A DNA stretch of 64,000 bases from Strongylocentrotus purpuratus. Lineage: Eukaryota > Echinodermata > Echinoidea > Camarodonta > Strongylocentrotidae. The position numbers were made by a program, and so were the translations under genes. Below the pieces are notes generated by a model, which saw nothing but the letters and a program-made list of their open reading frames with translations, made no database searches and was not told the origin of the DNA. Positions 23,327-36,602 of the stretch are shown piece by piece (within the stretch, counting starts at the first letter, position 1; the number at the start of each line of letters is the position of its first letter). Location: the NCBI RefSeq assembly GCF_000002235.5, contig NW_022145615.1:29977059-30041058 (forward strand), written 5' to 3'.

Positions 23327-24888
23327 ACTGTCTGTCTGTCTGCCCTCCCCCCCCCCCCTCTCTCTCTCTCTTCTACCACCGTTGTAGCTCTACGATAACG
23401 GATACCGTGATATACATGGAGTAGACATGTCAGCTGGATCATTAAAGGTTCTTGAAAAGAAACAGATTTACTCGAAGCTAGTAAAGGCTAGATTTGATCC
23501 TAGCACACCTCTCCAATATGCCGATGGTAAGCATTCGATGTAGTATTACTCAATTTAACCCTAAATTGAGCTTCTAAAATAGTTTGAGATATTTTTTTTT
23601 TCTTACTTCAAAGCACGCAATATGAATATTTTTTTATCAAGAGGCTTGTTTAACAAAATTAAAATACAATAATGTGAAAATTGACATTTCATTCGTTGCG
23701 ATAATGATGATAATAATAATAGCTATATTTTTATATTGCGAAAAGAATTATTATTACCCCTAGTTTAAGTCCAGCCGCCCTAAATTTTTTTCGCTATTCC
23801 TCTCCCAAGCATTTACTCTCAGACACCATTCATCCTTCTTCATTTTTTTCTTTTTCTTCTTCTTCTTCTTTTTTGTTTCCTTCTTCTTCTTCTCACCCTA
23901 TCTTAACTCGGTATTATATACCCTTTATTATTTCCAGGTTATTTTGACGTGATAATAAGCGCTGGTGTTTTTGTACCGTGTCATCTCACTCACGCCTGTC
24001 TTCCAGAGATTATTCGTCTTCTCAAAGCTGGTAAATTTTTTTTTCAATCAACATCATTCGACAATCGACATTAAACCACTCAAAGTATATCTTACGTAAA
24101 TGTTAAGTGCTATAGTTTCAGAATAATACGTACTTCACTTGTAGGGAATCATAATTTATGTAATCATATCAACTTTGCCATACCAAAAGAACGTACAATT
24201 AGCAACTCAAGAATGACGATCTCAAGTTACAGCAGTTACCTGAAACCACCTTAAAGTCTTTCCCCAGACTGTATTTGATTAACATGATCAATGAGGCCAT
24301 TAAAATTATACCAACATTGTATTACAATGCCTAATTGAAGTGGCAGGCTGTTTTATGTTAATGTTTATTTCGTTTTACCTTACTCATCAAACGAGTTAAA
24401 GAGATTTAAAACATGAATCCAACCCCCGTAACAGTTTCAACCTCCTCTCTTAACCAATGGTCTGACACCGATCCATAATCTTTTGATGATGTGTAAATGA
24501 CTAGTATCAGAGGAGTATTAGTTTATTTCCATTGGCGTAATATGTAAAGTATAGGTATACAAAACATTAGCATATTTGCATAGTCTCTCTTTCTCAAACG
24601 AAGCAAAATTATTTTGTCTTATATTTTTGCTACGCATCAGTTCATCTATTATCCCAATATGATAATCACTGTTGAATCACTCTTTTCTCAGGAGGACATA
24701 TTCTCATCACCACGAGGAAAAACGTCTTTGATGAGGAGATGGCAGGCATAAAGCTGAAATCATCCTTTGCCAGTCTGACCAAAGATGGAGTACTCGAGAA
24801 GATATCACACGAGGAGATCGGTTATGCGACTGAGAACGATGAAGTTACTCCAGGCTTGATATTATCGTATAAGGTCCTACAGCAATGA
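18084..24888 (+). CDS. METTL27: METTL27 (WBSCR27)-like SAM-dependent methyltransferase
   Basis: Five coding exons: 18084-18230, 19141-19263, 23388-23526, 23938-24030 and 24692-24888, phases 0/0/1/1, giving 232 residues against about 245 in the vertebrate family. Residues 77-85 are the SAM-binding motif I (ILDVGCGTG). HGVDMSAGSL (about 100-109) is the acidic post-motif, and YFDVIISAGVF (138-148) with HITTRK-like strand residues completes a class I Rossmann methyltransferase. The substrate of METTL27 is not established. Exon 1 has a CAG acceptor at 18060, so a non-coding leader exon lies upstream and was not found. The start codon is the first ATG of that exon. Every donor and acceptor is GT-AG and the frame stays open to TGA. 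No N-terminal signal or membrane segment is seen. The long second intron is full of transposon pieces. Calling the family is safe; one-to-one orthology is inferred. Confidence 0.88.
18600..18850. repeat. Dispersed repeat (family D), copy 1
   Basis: The stretch from about 18,640 to 18,770 (ttctttgaaggcgtcactgtg, acaccctctcacagtg, ggtaaattctcc, gaattttcccaacc) matches 38,330-38,460 in inverted orientation. It lies in intron 1 of the methyltransferase gene. Confidence 0.6.
19495..19800. repeat. Repeat family E copy with poly-T/poly-G
   Basis: Words such as gaagacgatttgttgtaccgttctcgactc, gcgcgcaaagcgc and gtttcattaaattatt match the tandem units at 6230-6605. It ends in ttttttttttc and a G run at 19,773-19,786. 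It lies in intron 2 of the methyltransferase gene. Confidence 0.7.
20670..21275. mobile_element. Non-autonomous element with ~90-bp inverted ends
   Basis: The left part (atgcatattcaagcatgtataatgtgaatc, tattaataaactatagtaaaataac; about 20,698-20,760) returns reversed at about 21,190-21,255. The interior is AT-rich without a frame. Intronic. The exact termini and target duplication are unclear. Confidence 0.65.
21270..21575 (+). pseudogene. LINE ORF2 C-terminal fragment
   Basis: The plus strand reads LNWDFLDCRYKKH, MIFKILNNYTPSYM and NCKRTFFYRG, then after a one-base shift LPEHIRNATTLRSF and a stop. This is the usual C-terminal region of CR1/jockey-type LINE ORF2. It is a short dead fragment. 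The following AT-rich stretch to about 22,670, with a final aataaaaacaacaacaacaag, may be its 3' untranslated part. Confidence 0.75.
22671..23150. mobile_element. Possible MITE with GAGAAGGAGTGGAA ends
   Basis: GAGAAGGAGTGGAA at 22,671 is matched by TTCCACTCCTTCTC at 23,135. Just inside, ccatgctccgagccg (22,768) matches cggcttggagcatgg (23,092) reversed. The termini are imperfect and no target duplication was settled. It lies in intron 2 of the methyltransferase gene. Confidence 0.5.
23281..23372. repeat. (TC)n(CA)n(TC)n microsatellite before a splice acceptor
   Basis: Blocks of tctctctc, cacacaca, ctgtctgtctg, a C run and tctctctc end 15 bp before the acceptor of exon 3 (23,388) of the methyltransferase gene. 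The repeat therefore supplies that intron's polypyrimidine tract. Confidence 0.9.
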
Positions 24889-27800
24889 AGGAAATATGAT
24901 ATGCATGGGCGTCTGTTGCGGCACAAATTGTCAAAGCTCAAAGCCGTAAGTGGCGTAACTTCATATCAAGCATCAAGACACAGTATGCATACACACGAAC
25001 ATACGGTCAAGGTCATTTTAAGTATGTGCGCGTGCGTGCGTGTTTGTGTGTTCGTGTGTAATATTTGTTCACTTTTACTGCATATATCATTGCCATCTTA
25101 TTTTAAATGCTTGAATTAGTGCTGAAACGAAAACATGTATTTTTATTTCAGTAGATTACTCAGAAGGTATTTTAAAGCAAAGTCTACAGTATTCTCATGA
25201 AAATTGTATGTAAATTTCTTGTATGTAGGTTTTCTTTTACCACATCTTTATTTACAGGTTGAATTATTTTAACTTGAATCTTCTATATTTTCCTGATTCC
25301 TGTATTCTAGAACATATTCATCTACTTTATATATTCTAAAGTATCTAATTGTCCCTTAATATTCCAACATAGTTTAATGAAAAAATGTTGTTGAACAGTT
25401 TTGAATCGAGATTTTACTCAAAACATGTTTTCAACATTAACAAATTTTTGAATTCCAGAAATTCCAAAAGACGGAAATTGGAGTATCATAATAGCTGTAA
25501 ATTTTAATATTTGGTTTTAGCAGGTACCCTAACTTTGTGATAATCGGTTGCATGTAAAAATTTCATCATCAAAAAGATCTCCTAAGATCAACAAACCTGA
25601 AGCGAATAAAATTTCAATCAGCATTCTATTATTCTAGATGTATATTTTGTTTATTCGTTTGTTGGTGTATTTAGAATGGACCTAGAGGCAGGCGCGGATC
25701 CAGGGGGAGGGGGCGATGGGCCCACCCCCTCCCCCTCCTGGCCAAAAAAAGAAAGAACAGAAGAGACGGGCCCCCACCCCTTGCAAAAAAAGTTTTTTAA
25801 AAAGATGATGACCACAAATTTACCTTTTTTTCTCAAGTGGGGGGGCATATGGAAACGTTGTATCATCCGCTCAATCTGACTTGCGTGCATAGAACAAATA
25901 AGCATTTTTCCATGAAAAAGTGAAGTTTTCCCAAAATAATGTGCTTTTCTTTCCAGCATTGGGGCGCCCGGAAGTCACTCGGGTAACATTTCATAAAGTA
26001 TAGTATAAAAAGACCATATGCAAATTTTCTGTACTTTTGTCGGAAAAAATACATTTATCCAGCACAATGTCGTCTCTTTTTGCGTTGGAGAAGAGCAAAT
26101 AGCGAGTTTCAACCCGGCCCCCCCACTCAGGTTTCAAAATGACCGCATGCGTGTTGCCAAAATGTCCTTTTCGTAACAAAAGAAAAAGGTCGAGCCGTAT
26201 TGACTTTACACACCGGACTTTTGCTGAAAAGGGGGGGATGCTGAAAAAGGCTCGTATACAAAAGAAAAAGGTCGAGCCGTATTGACTTTACACACCGGAC
26301 TTTTGCTGAAAAGGGGGGGGGGTCGGTTGGAACACGCATATGCGTACCCTAAATAACACTGAGTGGGGGGGGGGGGGGCCGGGAGTTTCAATCACACTTT
26401 GGCCGCTCTCGCAAGCTCTCACTCGTTTCACTGTGGTCAAGAGACTTTGGGGCAAGCGTTTAATGAAAATAATAATTGTTAGCTTTCTTCTGGTATCAAA
26501 CTTGTTTTGATTGATTGTATAATTTTGTCGGAATAAAGGAAACAAAAAGGCTCGACCAATAACTTATCAGCGTCTGAATTGACCTTTTAACCTTGAATTC
26601 CCTGATGCAAGCGCACTAATGACGTCATCTTCGCTAAATCGGTGTCTTTTATTGTAAAATGCGACACTTTCACAATGTTTATACATCTTTTTTTTAATTA
26701 TTTGTAAGATATAACATATTTTTTACTGTTACCACTGAAGTTGTGGGTTTTATTTAATGAGTAATTTTAGAATAAGAGCCATTAAACTGTTTTAATTTAC
26801 TGGATCGTAACATTAATGTCACAGGGTAGAAAGATGCATTTTCCAACCGCGCCGAATTTAATTTTCGTTCCGACATTCTGTTAAATGGGTTCGTGTTGTT
26901 AAGAATCTAATGCTTTCTGCTCCAACAAACGTCCACATGCGGAGTCGTTTATCAACTAAATTATTCAAATTTATGGATGCTTCCTAGCTTCCCAGGTGTT
27001 TGTGTTGCTGTTGAAGCATTTCATTCACCTGCTATCATTCTTTGTACTCCAATTGCCAGAACGCAAATTTCATTTTGGTTTTATAGTTTCATGCAATAAG
27101 TAAGTCAATACAAAAGTATGTTCTGCACAATAAAAACAATGTGTGTCCCTATTGTACAATGTAATGTGTCCCCTCATTTTGTAATAGTTAATTTACCCAT
27201 TCACATAATGGAACTACCTGCCCGATGAAGCCAGTGGCCTGTGACCCCTGATCGAGCACTCAACACCGTGTGGGAGTCAGTTCGTGGTAAAATTCTTTTA
27301 TGAGACAAATACAAGTAAACGTTTCCATATGGGGGGGGGAGTAAAAAGAAAATGCTCACTATGCCCGCCCCCCCCCCCCCCCCCCCCCCCCCCACTGAGC
27401 GAAATATCAGCAGGCGCGATTTTCAAATTTCCGGCAAAAAAGAAAGAAAAATGTTAGTGCTCATGGAATGGGATGTGACGTGACGGGATGGGATGTGATT
27501 ATTTTTGTAGGTTCCAAGTTTTCACGTGAATTTTTAATATTCTTATTCCTCTTATGTTTAGTATAACAAAATATTCCTGGACAATGTGAATGAAGTTTCC
27601 CTACTAAATACAAATTCAAACCACTTCAATGGCGTAGATTGATAACTTGAAGTGGATTTAACTCCATAAAGAGCGACCTAATATGAATCCTAAAACTGGA
27701 TTTCCACTATTATGCAGTATTCTTATACATGTGAGTATAGAGAATGATCCGGAATGGGGTTCGATTAATACGTGGAGTAGCGGTTACGTTTGTCGAAGGT

Positions 27801-28589
27801 CACGTCCAGATTTCCTGTTTTTTCCTTCAACATGTTTCTCTCCAAGGGCATCAATCCCTAGGGGACAGGGGGGACACGTCCCCCACGAGTTTTTCTAGGT
27901 GGGACATCATATCAAATGTCCACCCCCCCCCCATGTTTTGTCAGAAAAGAAGAGGGACCACCAGGAACAACGATTTTGTATACGAAATCTCACGAATTGG
28001 CAAACAAAATTTAAAAAATTAGTGCCTCTTACATCCCCCCCCCCCCCGCTTATTCACTGGCTAAGTATTTCCTGACGAATTGGGCACTGAAAAAAAAATG
28101 TGCTCTCGTTTCATAAAACTTCTCACCAATAACAATTTCCAAAATGTTATGACAAAGTTGTTCTTATAGACACGCAAATGCAATGATTTTAGTAGCTCAT
28201 AACATTTATAATAATTTGTTTTTGATAACACTAGCTTTAACCGGGGGGGGGGGGGCGGGGGCTGAAACCTCACGTGCTAGCCTCCCCCCCCCCCCCTCCT
28301 TTCATAAAACCAAGGAGGTACCAGCACCTCCTTGTTAAAACGGAGCACCCAATATATACACGTATACAGTATCATACCCCAAAAACAAAAACATTACATA
28401 CTAAACTAAAAGAAAACAGGAAGAAGAAAATGGGAAAGAATGAAACGGAGAAAGAGAGGGAGAGAGAAAGAGATACGAGTGTATGTGTGTGTGTGTGTGT
28501 GTATGTGTGTGAGAGAGAGAGAGAGAGGGAGGGAGTGAGAGAAAGGGAGGTAATTCTTAGACAAGAGAGAACTTAAATGAAGTCAGAAT

Positions 28590-28622
<33 letters not shown>

Positions 28623-30790
28623 GAGAGTGAGAGGACAAAAGATAAAGATAATACCATAACATCTAAACTGTCTCTTTCTTGAGTCTATCTTTCTCATCCC
28701 ATTCTCTTTCTCTCTTCCTTCTTTTTTTACCTCCCTGTTTTCATCTCTCTGTTCGCTTTCTCTTTTCCTTTCTCAATCTTTCCTCCCTTAGCTATTTATT
28801 CATCCACATCTCTCTTTATCAGAGGGCAGGGGATGCAAACATTAAGCATAGATATTAATTTTAAATGGGGTATATTATATTAAAAGAGAAAAGTAAATGA
28901 GTCCCTTACATCAGTTATGTCTCTGATATCATATAATCTTGTCAAATATTTCATACTTTATTTTGTAGATTGTCAATAATATCAATAATCATAGAGAAGA
29001 CGTTTCCTGGAAAATTAACAGTACTGAAACATTCACAACATGTATCAATATGCAGCCAGGGTGACATACACTACAAAAACAAACAAAACATTGCACCATA
29101 TTAAGCGACCAAAAACATAAAGATACAAAAGGAAGTACAATAGTAAGATTACAAGCGCACTCTTTTATAAATACTAACTTGTAATATTTTCAATTTCCAT
29201 GATTTTCCATTTTAACAATTGAATCTGAACGTGAAGCACGCCAAAGCAGAAAGATGGTATACTTCGACATTACACCATCTATTCATAATCTAATACCATA
29301 AATGGGGAAAACCCTGTTCTGAACGTTGATAACGTCACAGTTAAGTTCTACTCAGCCATTGATACTTGGGTATTTAATTTCAATTCAGGAAAGTTTGAAC
29401 ATGTATAAGAGAATTACCATCAATTAGAAACGAATCCAAAATAATTGGAAACAAACCATGGACATAATGTAATTTATATGAGTAGAATTCACAAATGTGA
29501 CAAAAACTGTTATAAAATGTTAGCTTTATTTCATAATGGTCTTACAGGCAGTATAAGGTTATACTAATCTGAGGTGTACTGTACTGGCAGCAAAGTTGTA
29601 GAAGATTTGTGCTACTGCATATTGACATTTTCTCCCAAAGGTACATGTAGCAATCACACACATGTATACATTACAGTGACCATGTTCTCCAAAAGTAAAA
29701 AGAATAATGATACATTTTACATAATGATATAATTGTCAACAACACAAATACATGTAAATAAAGATATAATTGCACAAGCCTTCATAACTAATAATACACT
29801 GCATAGGAATTTATTATATTAAGTTCTAGGATATGTAATTTTTCTTTTACTTAATATGCTTCTCCTCTGATATAAATTTATTTTATGTAGAATAATATGA
29901 ATTCTTATAATATGCTGGTAATCCTTCTAATACACTTCCACTATATAATTATAAAATGCATCATTATCGTATCCTATACTTAGGAAGGACCTTATCTATA
30001 ATAATGTATATTTTGTACTGCTTCAATTTCTATGTTTATTATAGCTTCAAAACATACTTTAAAATATCTTCACTAGTATGCATAAAGATAGGTAACATTT
30101 TACTTACATTAACACATATTGTAAAAAGAACAAACGTACATTTGAAATAAGCTCATTAGCACATAGATGATCCATTTCTTCATTTATATGGATTATGGAG
30201 CACACAGTGGAAGAAATAGACAAGAGGATATAGCAGACTGCATGTATACAGTTGAATACCATAATGCTGATAAATTCATAATTGTACTGAAATTGGTAAC
30301 AGGCAAGATCAGTTCCTCGTAATTGTTTGTTTAAAATTACCATAGCAAATACATGTTCATGTATGTACATTTGCCGATTCTTTAGATTACCTGTTCACTT
30401 CACCATGTGGCAAAAACACAATGTTTCAAAATTGTCCATGTTTCAGTGCAGCTCTAAATATTCCAATCTTGTAATATTTCAAAGAAAATAGAACACATTT
30501 CCAACTTCTAACAAATAAAGCACAGATCAGATGCCAAAAAGGATTCCCTTCCGTGTTCTGTTATTCTTCTTGAATACATGGTATATGGTATGCTGCATGA
30601 TCCAACATCGAACTGCGAATTTCAATATTTCACCTGACACTGCATGTAAAACACATATTCAAAGTAATATAGAGTATTGGAAATCACTTTTTTTTTTTCT
30701 ACTTGTACATATACCTGCTTGGGCAGACCGAAAAGAAAAGAAAACAAATTGAATTTTCCTCTGGAGTACTCATATATCTGAGAAATCAAA
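24889..30790. other. Intergenic stretch, repeats only
   Basis: No coding exon with splice support was found. Repeat-like parts are: 25,690-25,780 (gcgcggatccaggggg), 26,180-26,330 (an ~85-bp unit, gaaaaaggtcgagccg to cttttgctgaaaagg, present twice), 27,330-27,395 (G and C runs), 27,845-28,060 (ggggacaggggggacacgtcccc-type element with C runs), 28,240-28,310, GA/GT microsatellites at 28,450-28,530, and (GA)n at 28,590-28,632. 28,850-30,790 is AT-rich unique-looking sequence where I see nothing. The 3' untranslated region of the methyltransferase probably lies near its start. Confidence 0.5.
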
Positions 30791-30796
30791 ATTTAA

Positions 30797-31182
30797 AGAG
30801 AAAGTTGAGTTCTGGGAAGAGGTAAAAAATAATTTGTGAGCGTTATCATTGTTATTATGCAAGCGTGGAAGAACATCAGATTAAACATGTTTTTTGAAAG
30901 GCATGGCTCTTCAAATGCCTTCATATTCTAAATATGACATGAAACATCGTAAAAATCGGGGGTAGGTTTTTATCGCCATGTGCTCGTGTAGTCCCATATA
31001 CATCATTCTGTGTACAGTGCTTGTAACTTTGCCAAGATTTGGCCAAATTTCTTATCATTTTGATGATTCCAGAACCTTGCAATACACACGAATACATATA
31101 TACTAGATGATCAACCTTTTCTGGCAGATTCCACAACATTTCTTTCACAATGCAATCACATGACCAGAACTCAACTTTATCT
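30797..31182. mobile_element. TTAA-flanked MITE (family F), copy 1
   Basis: The ends AGAGAAAGTTGAGTTCTGG and CCAGAACTCAACTTTATCT are each bordered by TTAA (30,793-30,796 and 31,183-31,186). The interior shares long words with 58,213-58,595 (gtcccatatacatc, ccaaattt, gatgattccagaaccttgca). It has no frame. TTAA target use fits piggyBac or Kolobok; AG-starting ends favour Kolobok. Confidence 0.75.
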
Positions 31183-32036
31183 TTAAGTGTTATTTTTTGT
31201 TGTCAACATTTTCCATCACAAAATATGTCATGACTACTTTTCTAAATTTAGAGTATCTATAATACTTGAACCTTGAAGTTATAATCCCTCTCAGCATCTC
31301 TTGTAGATGAATGACCTAAAGAATTTGAAAACTAAAACTTGTTATGGGTTCAATGTTAGTCTAGAATCTGGCTTGTTCCTATTTCATATCTCTATTATAT
31401 TCCCAAATGTAGATAGCGTTATCAACAAACTCGTACGCCCAGCCTAAGAACAACATAAAAATTCTGGTATCACATCATTTTCGGCTTGCGGGAAGTAGGG
31501 GGAGATCCTGCAGTGGTGGAGATTATTAAAAATTAAATCAGCCAGATTGTTGACTAGTTTCATGTCAGCGACTGGTGAGAAGATACTACTTGATGCACCT
31601 GCATGTGTTTGCATAGAATAGGGCCCACATCAAACTTAAGTGTAACTTGGGTTCCCTTGGGTATTATGATTTTCTTTATTTCATGTTAAATACTCCCTAT
31701 CCCATAGAATGCCAGATTAAAACAAATTCAGCTTGATTTTATGCATTCTACATGCACACAAATTATTTTCTAGGTAATTAGAACACTTTGAAATCATCAA
31801 CTTGTCAGTTATCTCCATCATTTCAGTTCAAGTTTTTGTCAAGGACAAATAGTCCAAACAATTACTGTTGTTCAACTGTGGCCATGACCTGTATAAGTAT
31901 GTGGAGCATGTCAGAATCATGATACATTTAAGTGACAATGGTGAATTTGTATCTGAAAGCTCTCACACACCAACAAAAGAAAATTCTTATAATGCCATAT
32001 TTTAGTGGTATCATGGATTTGTTTCAAAGCATAATT

Positions 32037-32179
32037 CAGGGATGCCAGCTAGAATTGATCAGAGGGCCTGAAAATCACTTAGAATAAGCTATTTTGTATT
32101 AAAAAAAGCCTATACTATGGTCTGAAAATAACTCACCAGGGCCTGAATTCAGGCTATTGCCTGAAAACTGGCATCCCTG
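32037..32179. mobile_element. 143-bp MITE with CAGGGATGCCAG ends
   Basis: CAGGGATGCCAG at the left and CTGGCATCCCTG at the right are perfect 12-bp inverted repeats. ATAATT flanks both sides (32,031-32,036 and 32,180-32,185). The interior repeats ggcctgaa words. It is probably hAT-related from the CAG ends, although the duplication seen is only 6 bp. Confidence 0.75.
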
Positions 32180-32579
32180 ATAATTCATAGAATTCAGAAA
32201 ATTTCTAATTGAAGTAATGAGATTTTGAAACTACTTTCAATGTAATATTAAATATGAGTAACAAAAATATTGACAAGTTTTAAAAGTAAGGCAATGCTGT
32301 TCACACTAATGCCAACTTAGTCATACATGGCAAAATAAGGCAAGACTACTCTTTGCAAAACATGATTTGGAATATAATTATGCAGCCCTGAGCAAAACTT
32401 ACTAAATGCAGACAACGTTACGTTATTGTGTCAATGATAACTTGCGTATGATTCAAAATAAAAGTATAAAACCCAAGTCAGAGGAAGACAGATGAAGAAA
32501 GGGAGGTAAGAGAATATTTGTTTTCTTTTCATCTAAATAATGCATAGAGCAACCACCTATGGGACTATACTCTTCCTGT

Positions 32580-32680
32580 TGAGTAGTAGTAAATGAGAGA
32601 GAGAAGAAAAAAAAGAAAACAAGGGGAGGGGATAGATAAAGTATACATATGCATATATAAAAACTAATAATTTGAAATAG

Positions 32681-32716
<36 letters not shown>

Positions 32717-32740
32717 GATAGAGAGAGAAGAGAGAGTAAC
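32580..32740. repeat. (GA)n microsatellite region
   Basis: Runs of gagagaga at 32,683-32,735 with flanking A/G-rich sequence. It lies about 290 bp beyond the PTAR1 stop codon, so it may be in the 3' untranslated region or just after it. A minus-strand AATAAA at 32,871-32,876 is a candidate polyadenylation signal. Confidence 0.7.
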
Positions 32741-33022
32741 CTGGCTACAAACGAAAGAAGTATAATCCCCAATAACAAATTGGGCACAACAGAAGTAAAG
32801 ATAGTAAAGAATATATACGTTTATCTATACTTAATAATCTAAAGGCAATATAGGCTACTTATTTCAGGCTTTTATTTCTACCATTTACTTCCTAACCTAC
32901 AATTACACCTTTGGTTATAAATATTCATCATCAGATTAATCTAATATTGACATGTACGCATAAATATAAGAAAATAACAAAGACATAAATCATCAAAAGA
33001 AATGGTGAAAAACAATATATAT

Positions 33023-36000
33023 TTAGAATTGCACATGACATAGCCATTTTTTGTGACTGTCTATACACCTCTGTAACTGTGGTCTGTCCACTTTGAAGCA
33101 CTTCTTGTACAGCAACTCCATGAATAGGTCTTCCTTGTGTAGCAACAGAGCCAGCGCATCCCCAATGTTCTCATCCGCACAGCTGATGGAGCGCTCATAC
33201 GCGGCATACTCCGCATGATCCACAGGGTCCATCTTGGCGGAGGAGGAGGATGTTGACGTCTTGGGACCAGGAAACGAGCTAGCACTTGAGAAGTCCTTCA
33301 GGAGGAGCCATTCCTTCTCCCCTTGCACCAAGGGTTCTGTATCCGATATGTCCTCACACATCTCAACACCGTTAGGGCTCTCGACCCTCTTTACATAGTC
33401 CAGGGTGTGTGGTGTTGTATAAGACACCCGGCAACAACCTCTCTGCAGACATTCTCTTCCCAACGTCAAGATAGATCTCCTGTAAAATGGAAAATTAATA
33501 TGTCAAGTTATACTCATAGTAATAACAAAACAACAACAACAATAATAAATGAATATGCTGTTCTTGTACAGTGCACATCACAGTATGATATAACTTCTCT
33601 ATAAATGTTTGCTTTCAAAGGACTTTCAATATTGTTGACACAGCTTTTAGCTCCAGCCACCCTAGCGTTCAGTGCATTAGATCCACCTACTACACCTAGG
33701 TTGAGTGTGGCAAATGTAGATTAATGTTTTGTCAAAGGATAAAATTGCAGCAGCAGGATTCCAACCCTGTACCTTGTGGTTCACAGTCTGAGGACTTATC
33801 CACTAGGCAGCAACGCATCTACATGTAATATTGCTATCCATAATGACAGTGCAAGTTGAAGAGATAAAAATACTTTTTTTTTTTTAAGTATCTCCTTGCC
33901 AGTTGGCATATTTTAGGTTTCATGTCGAGGGGTCAGTGACACAAAGACGCAACTCCATTTTGGCCATTTTGAGAAAAAGTGGTTTAAGTGTCACTGAGCA
34001 CTTGGGCCTTAAGGAGTTAAGTCTATGTTTCACTAGCCATTGACTTCAATGGAGTTTTGGGTGGAGTTAAGTCTTCGTGTTTCCTGGAAAGCCCACATTT
34101 TTCTGAATATTTTGATATCAAATACTCGATATGCTCACTGCTTAAACAAAGTGAACCACTGACCTGTGATACCAGATAGCTTCATGACCGGGGAAGTTCT
34201 CTATGAGGTTTGAAGTGAAGACCAACTCTTCATGGATGATCCTAAGTACATCTTCATGAGGGTGATGACACGACAAGGACTTGATAAGGAAGTATCTGTA
34301 GTTGAACCCACTGTGATCAGATATGTGCTGTTTTACCCAGGATTTGGTGCTTTCAAGTTCCTTTAGTAATACCTGAAGAAGATTATAATATCAATTATCA
34401 GAATTAAAATGTATTTCCTGAATGTTTTATTGACAAGCTGCTAGTACAACAGAGGGTAGCTTATAATGTCATCTGTGTATGTTTTGTGATAATAAAATCA
34501 AGTCAATCACTAACATACAAAGTCTACTAATACTTCTGATGTTACTTGAACTATTGTGACTCAAAATAGTAAAACATGTAGATGTCAGCATAGCAACATC
34601 AGTCTGTCACAAGCTTATGAAGTATTGATCTGTAATTGACAGCTTTCATTCGGGTCTCAGTCTTGGTCTTTGGACCTTCCTTGTGGACTACAATTTGTAT
34701 TCAATCTTCATGGGAGAGAAAGAATTTCACTACTAGTGAGGATATAACCATTTTGGGGGTCATTGATACACAAAACATGCTATTGATATTAATACTAGGA
34801 AATGCAGCAAAATTCTTACATACTTAACACATTTTGAGATGGTTAGTAGCTACTACAGTCAAACCTGCTTCAGTGACCACCTGTATATAAAGACCACCTC
34901 TCTACAAAGACCACATGTTTTGTTTCCTTTGAAAATGGTTTCTCATTGGAACATGTACTAAAGGAACCTGTCTACAAAGACCACCTGCCTATAAAGACCC
35001 CTTTTCTTGCCTCCCTTGGGTGGTCTTTATAGAGAGGTTTCACTGTACCATCATCATACTGGTAGTATTCTCCCCCATAATCTGCAATCATTTGCCATAC
35101 TTACAAAAAAGAATACCACAAGTGACTTACCCCTGTATCCAGTCTGGTTATTTCCTTTAGCACCCATATCCTGTGGCTCCAAGCATTGTAATTACTTGGA
35201 TACCTATCAGCTGCTGCTCTGCAGGCATCCATCTCACGATCCACCACCTGCCGATGTCTCTCCGTCAGCTCAAAGGCATCAGCAGGGTGGGATGCGCTCC
35301 CTGCGGGGTGCGCTGGAGTGCCGTTGGAGTGATGCTGATTGTGGAAGGAGTTGCCGTTTGCTTGTTGTGCGGTGGAGTGGTGATGGTGGCTTGGTTGTGT
35401 ACGTTTGGAAGATGATGTTGATGTTGATGACGGGAACAGCTGTTGTAACAGCCATCTCCTATAAATAAGAGAAAACATAACATTGATTTGGTCTGACCTG
35501 CAGAATTTGATTTCTAAACATCATTGTAGCTTTAACTTACTATTTAATATCTAAACAAGTAAACATGAATTCTCATTCATAAAGAATATTCAAAATTTAC
35601 ATTTTCTAGATGTATTTCTTCACAATAACTGTCTATCTTAGAAAGCTCTATTACTCTGGCTTAAAACTTAACTGCCAGGTGTGTTTAATAGAGGTGGCTA
35701 AGAATATATCAATACAGTACCTCTGAATGAAAGTTTCTGGGCTCTTTGGATGTTTGGTTTGGATTAATGTTGCCAATTTGAGGTCATCCTCTGCTTTGAT
35801 ATAATGTTTGGTTACCAGTTCCTTCCTATTGCAAAATAAATATACAAAAGGTAAGAGTACATGTAGATCAGTATTCAAATTCCAGACAACAGAAATATTG
35901 AATTCACCAGTAATCATATTCTCTAAAATAGGTATGATATCAAAATTACAATTAACTCCTATATATTTATGAAGAAAAATAATCGAAATGTAATATCCTT

Positions 36001-36566
36001 TTAAGACATAGACGTATTCATACTCCTTAAGGCTTAAATAACAAAGAAGTGGTTTAGATGCAATGGCTCTACACATAGACTCTAGCAATTAATTGTTATG
36101 GAACTGGGTGGTCCCAAATTTTGAAACAATCTACATATATAGTACTTGGTACTAGTATATCAGTTCCACTGAAAAAGGCATTAATATTTACTTTAGGGAT
36201 TAATATAGTAATAGTTTTTGCATTCATTTCTTATTGACATCATACATGATGTAACTGATTCTTTCAGAGCCCAATGTAATCATGGAACCAACTAACTTGC
36301 CCTTGAAAACACTTCTAGCTGGCCTACCTTTATCAGACAAAGACAAAAGTTAGTTTTGTATTTTAACCCATTACATACAGGAACCGTGTGGCCCCTGTAT
36401 TAAAAGCCTATCAGAATAAGAGAATCCAATTGTCAATAGGTTAACAAGAGACGCTAGAAAGAATCTTGAAACTTACCTCAAGTTCCATACTGTGTAACAG
36501 TCTGGATTGAGTAAAAGCACTGTGCAGCTGAATTCATGTAAAGATTTCAAATCTGTCATCAAGTGT

Positions 36567-36602
<36 letters not shown>

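Noticed and set aside
25651-28576. Several 60-100-codon frames between the methyltransferase and PTAR1
   Set aside because: They overlap poly-G/poly-C runs, duplicated repeat units or microsatellites and lack splice context.
35007-35483. Antisense frames across PTAR1 exon 5
   Set aside because: They are shadows of the coding exon; the minus strand carries the PFTA repeats and in-phase splice sites.
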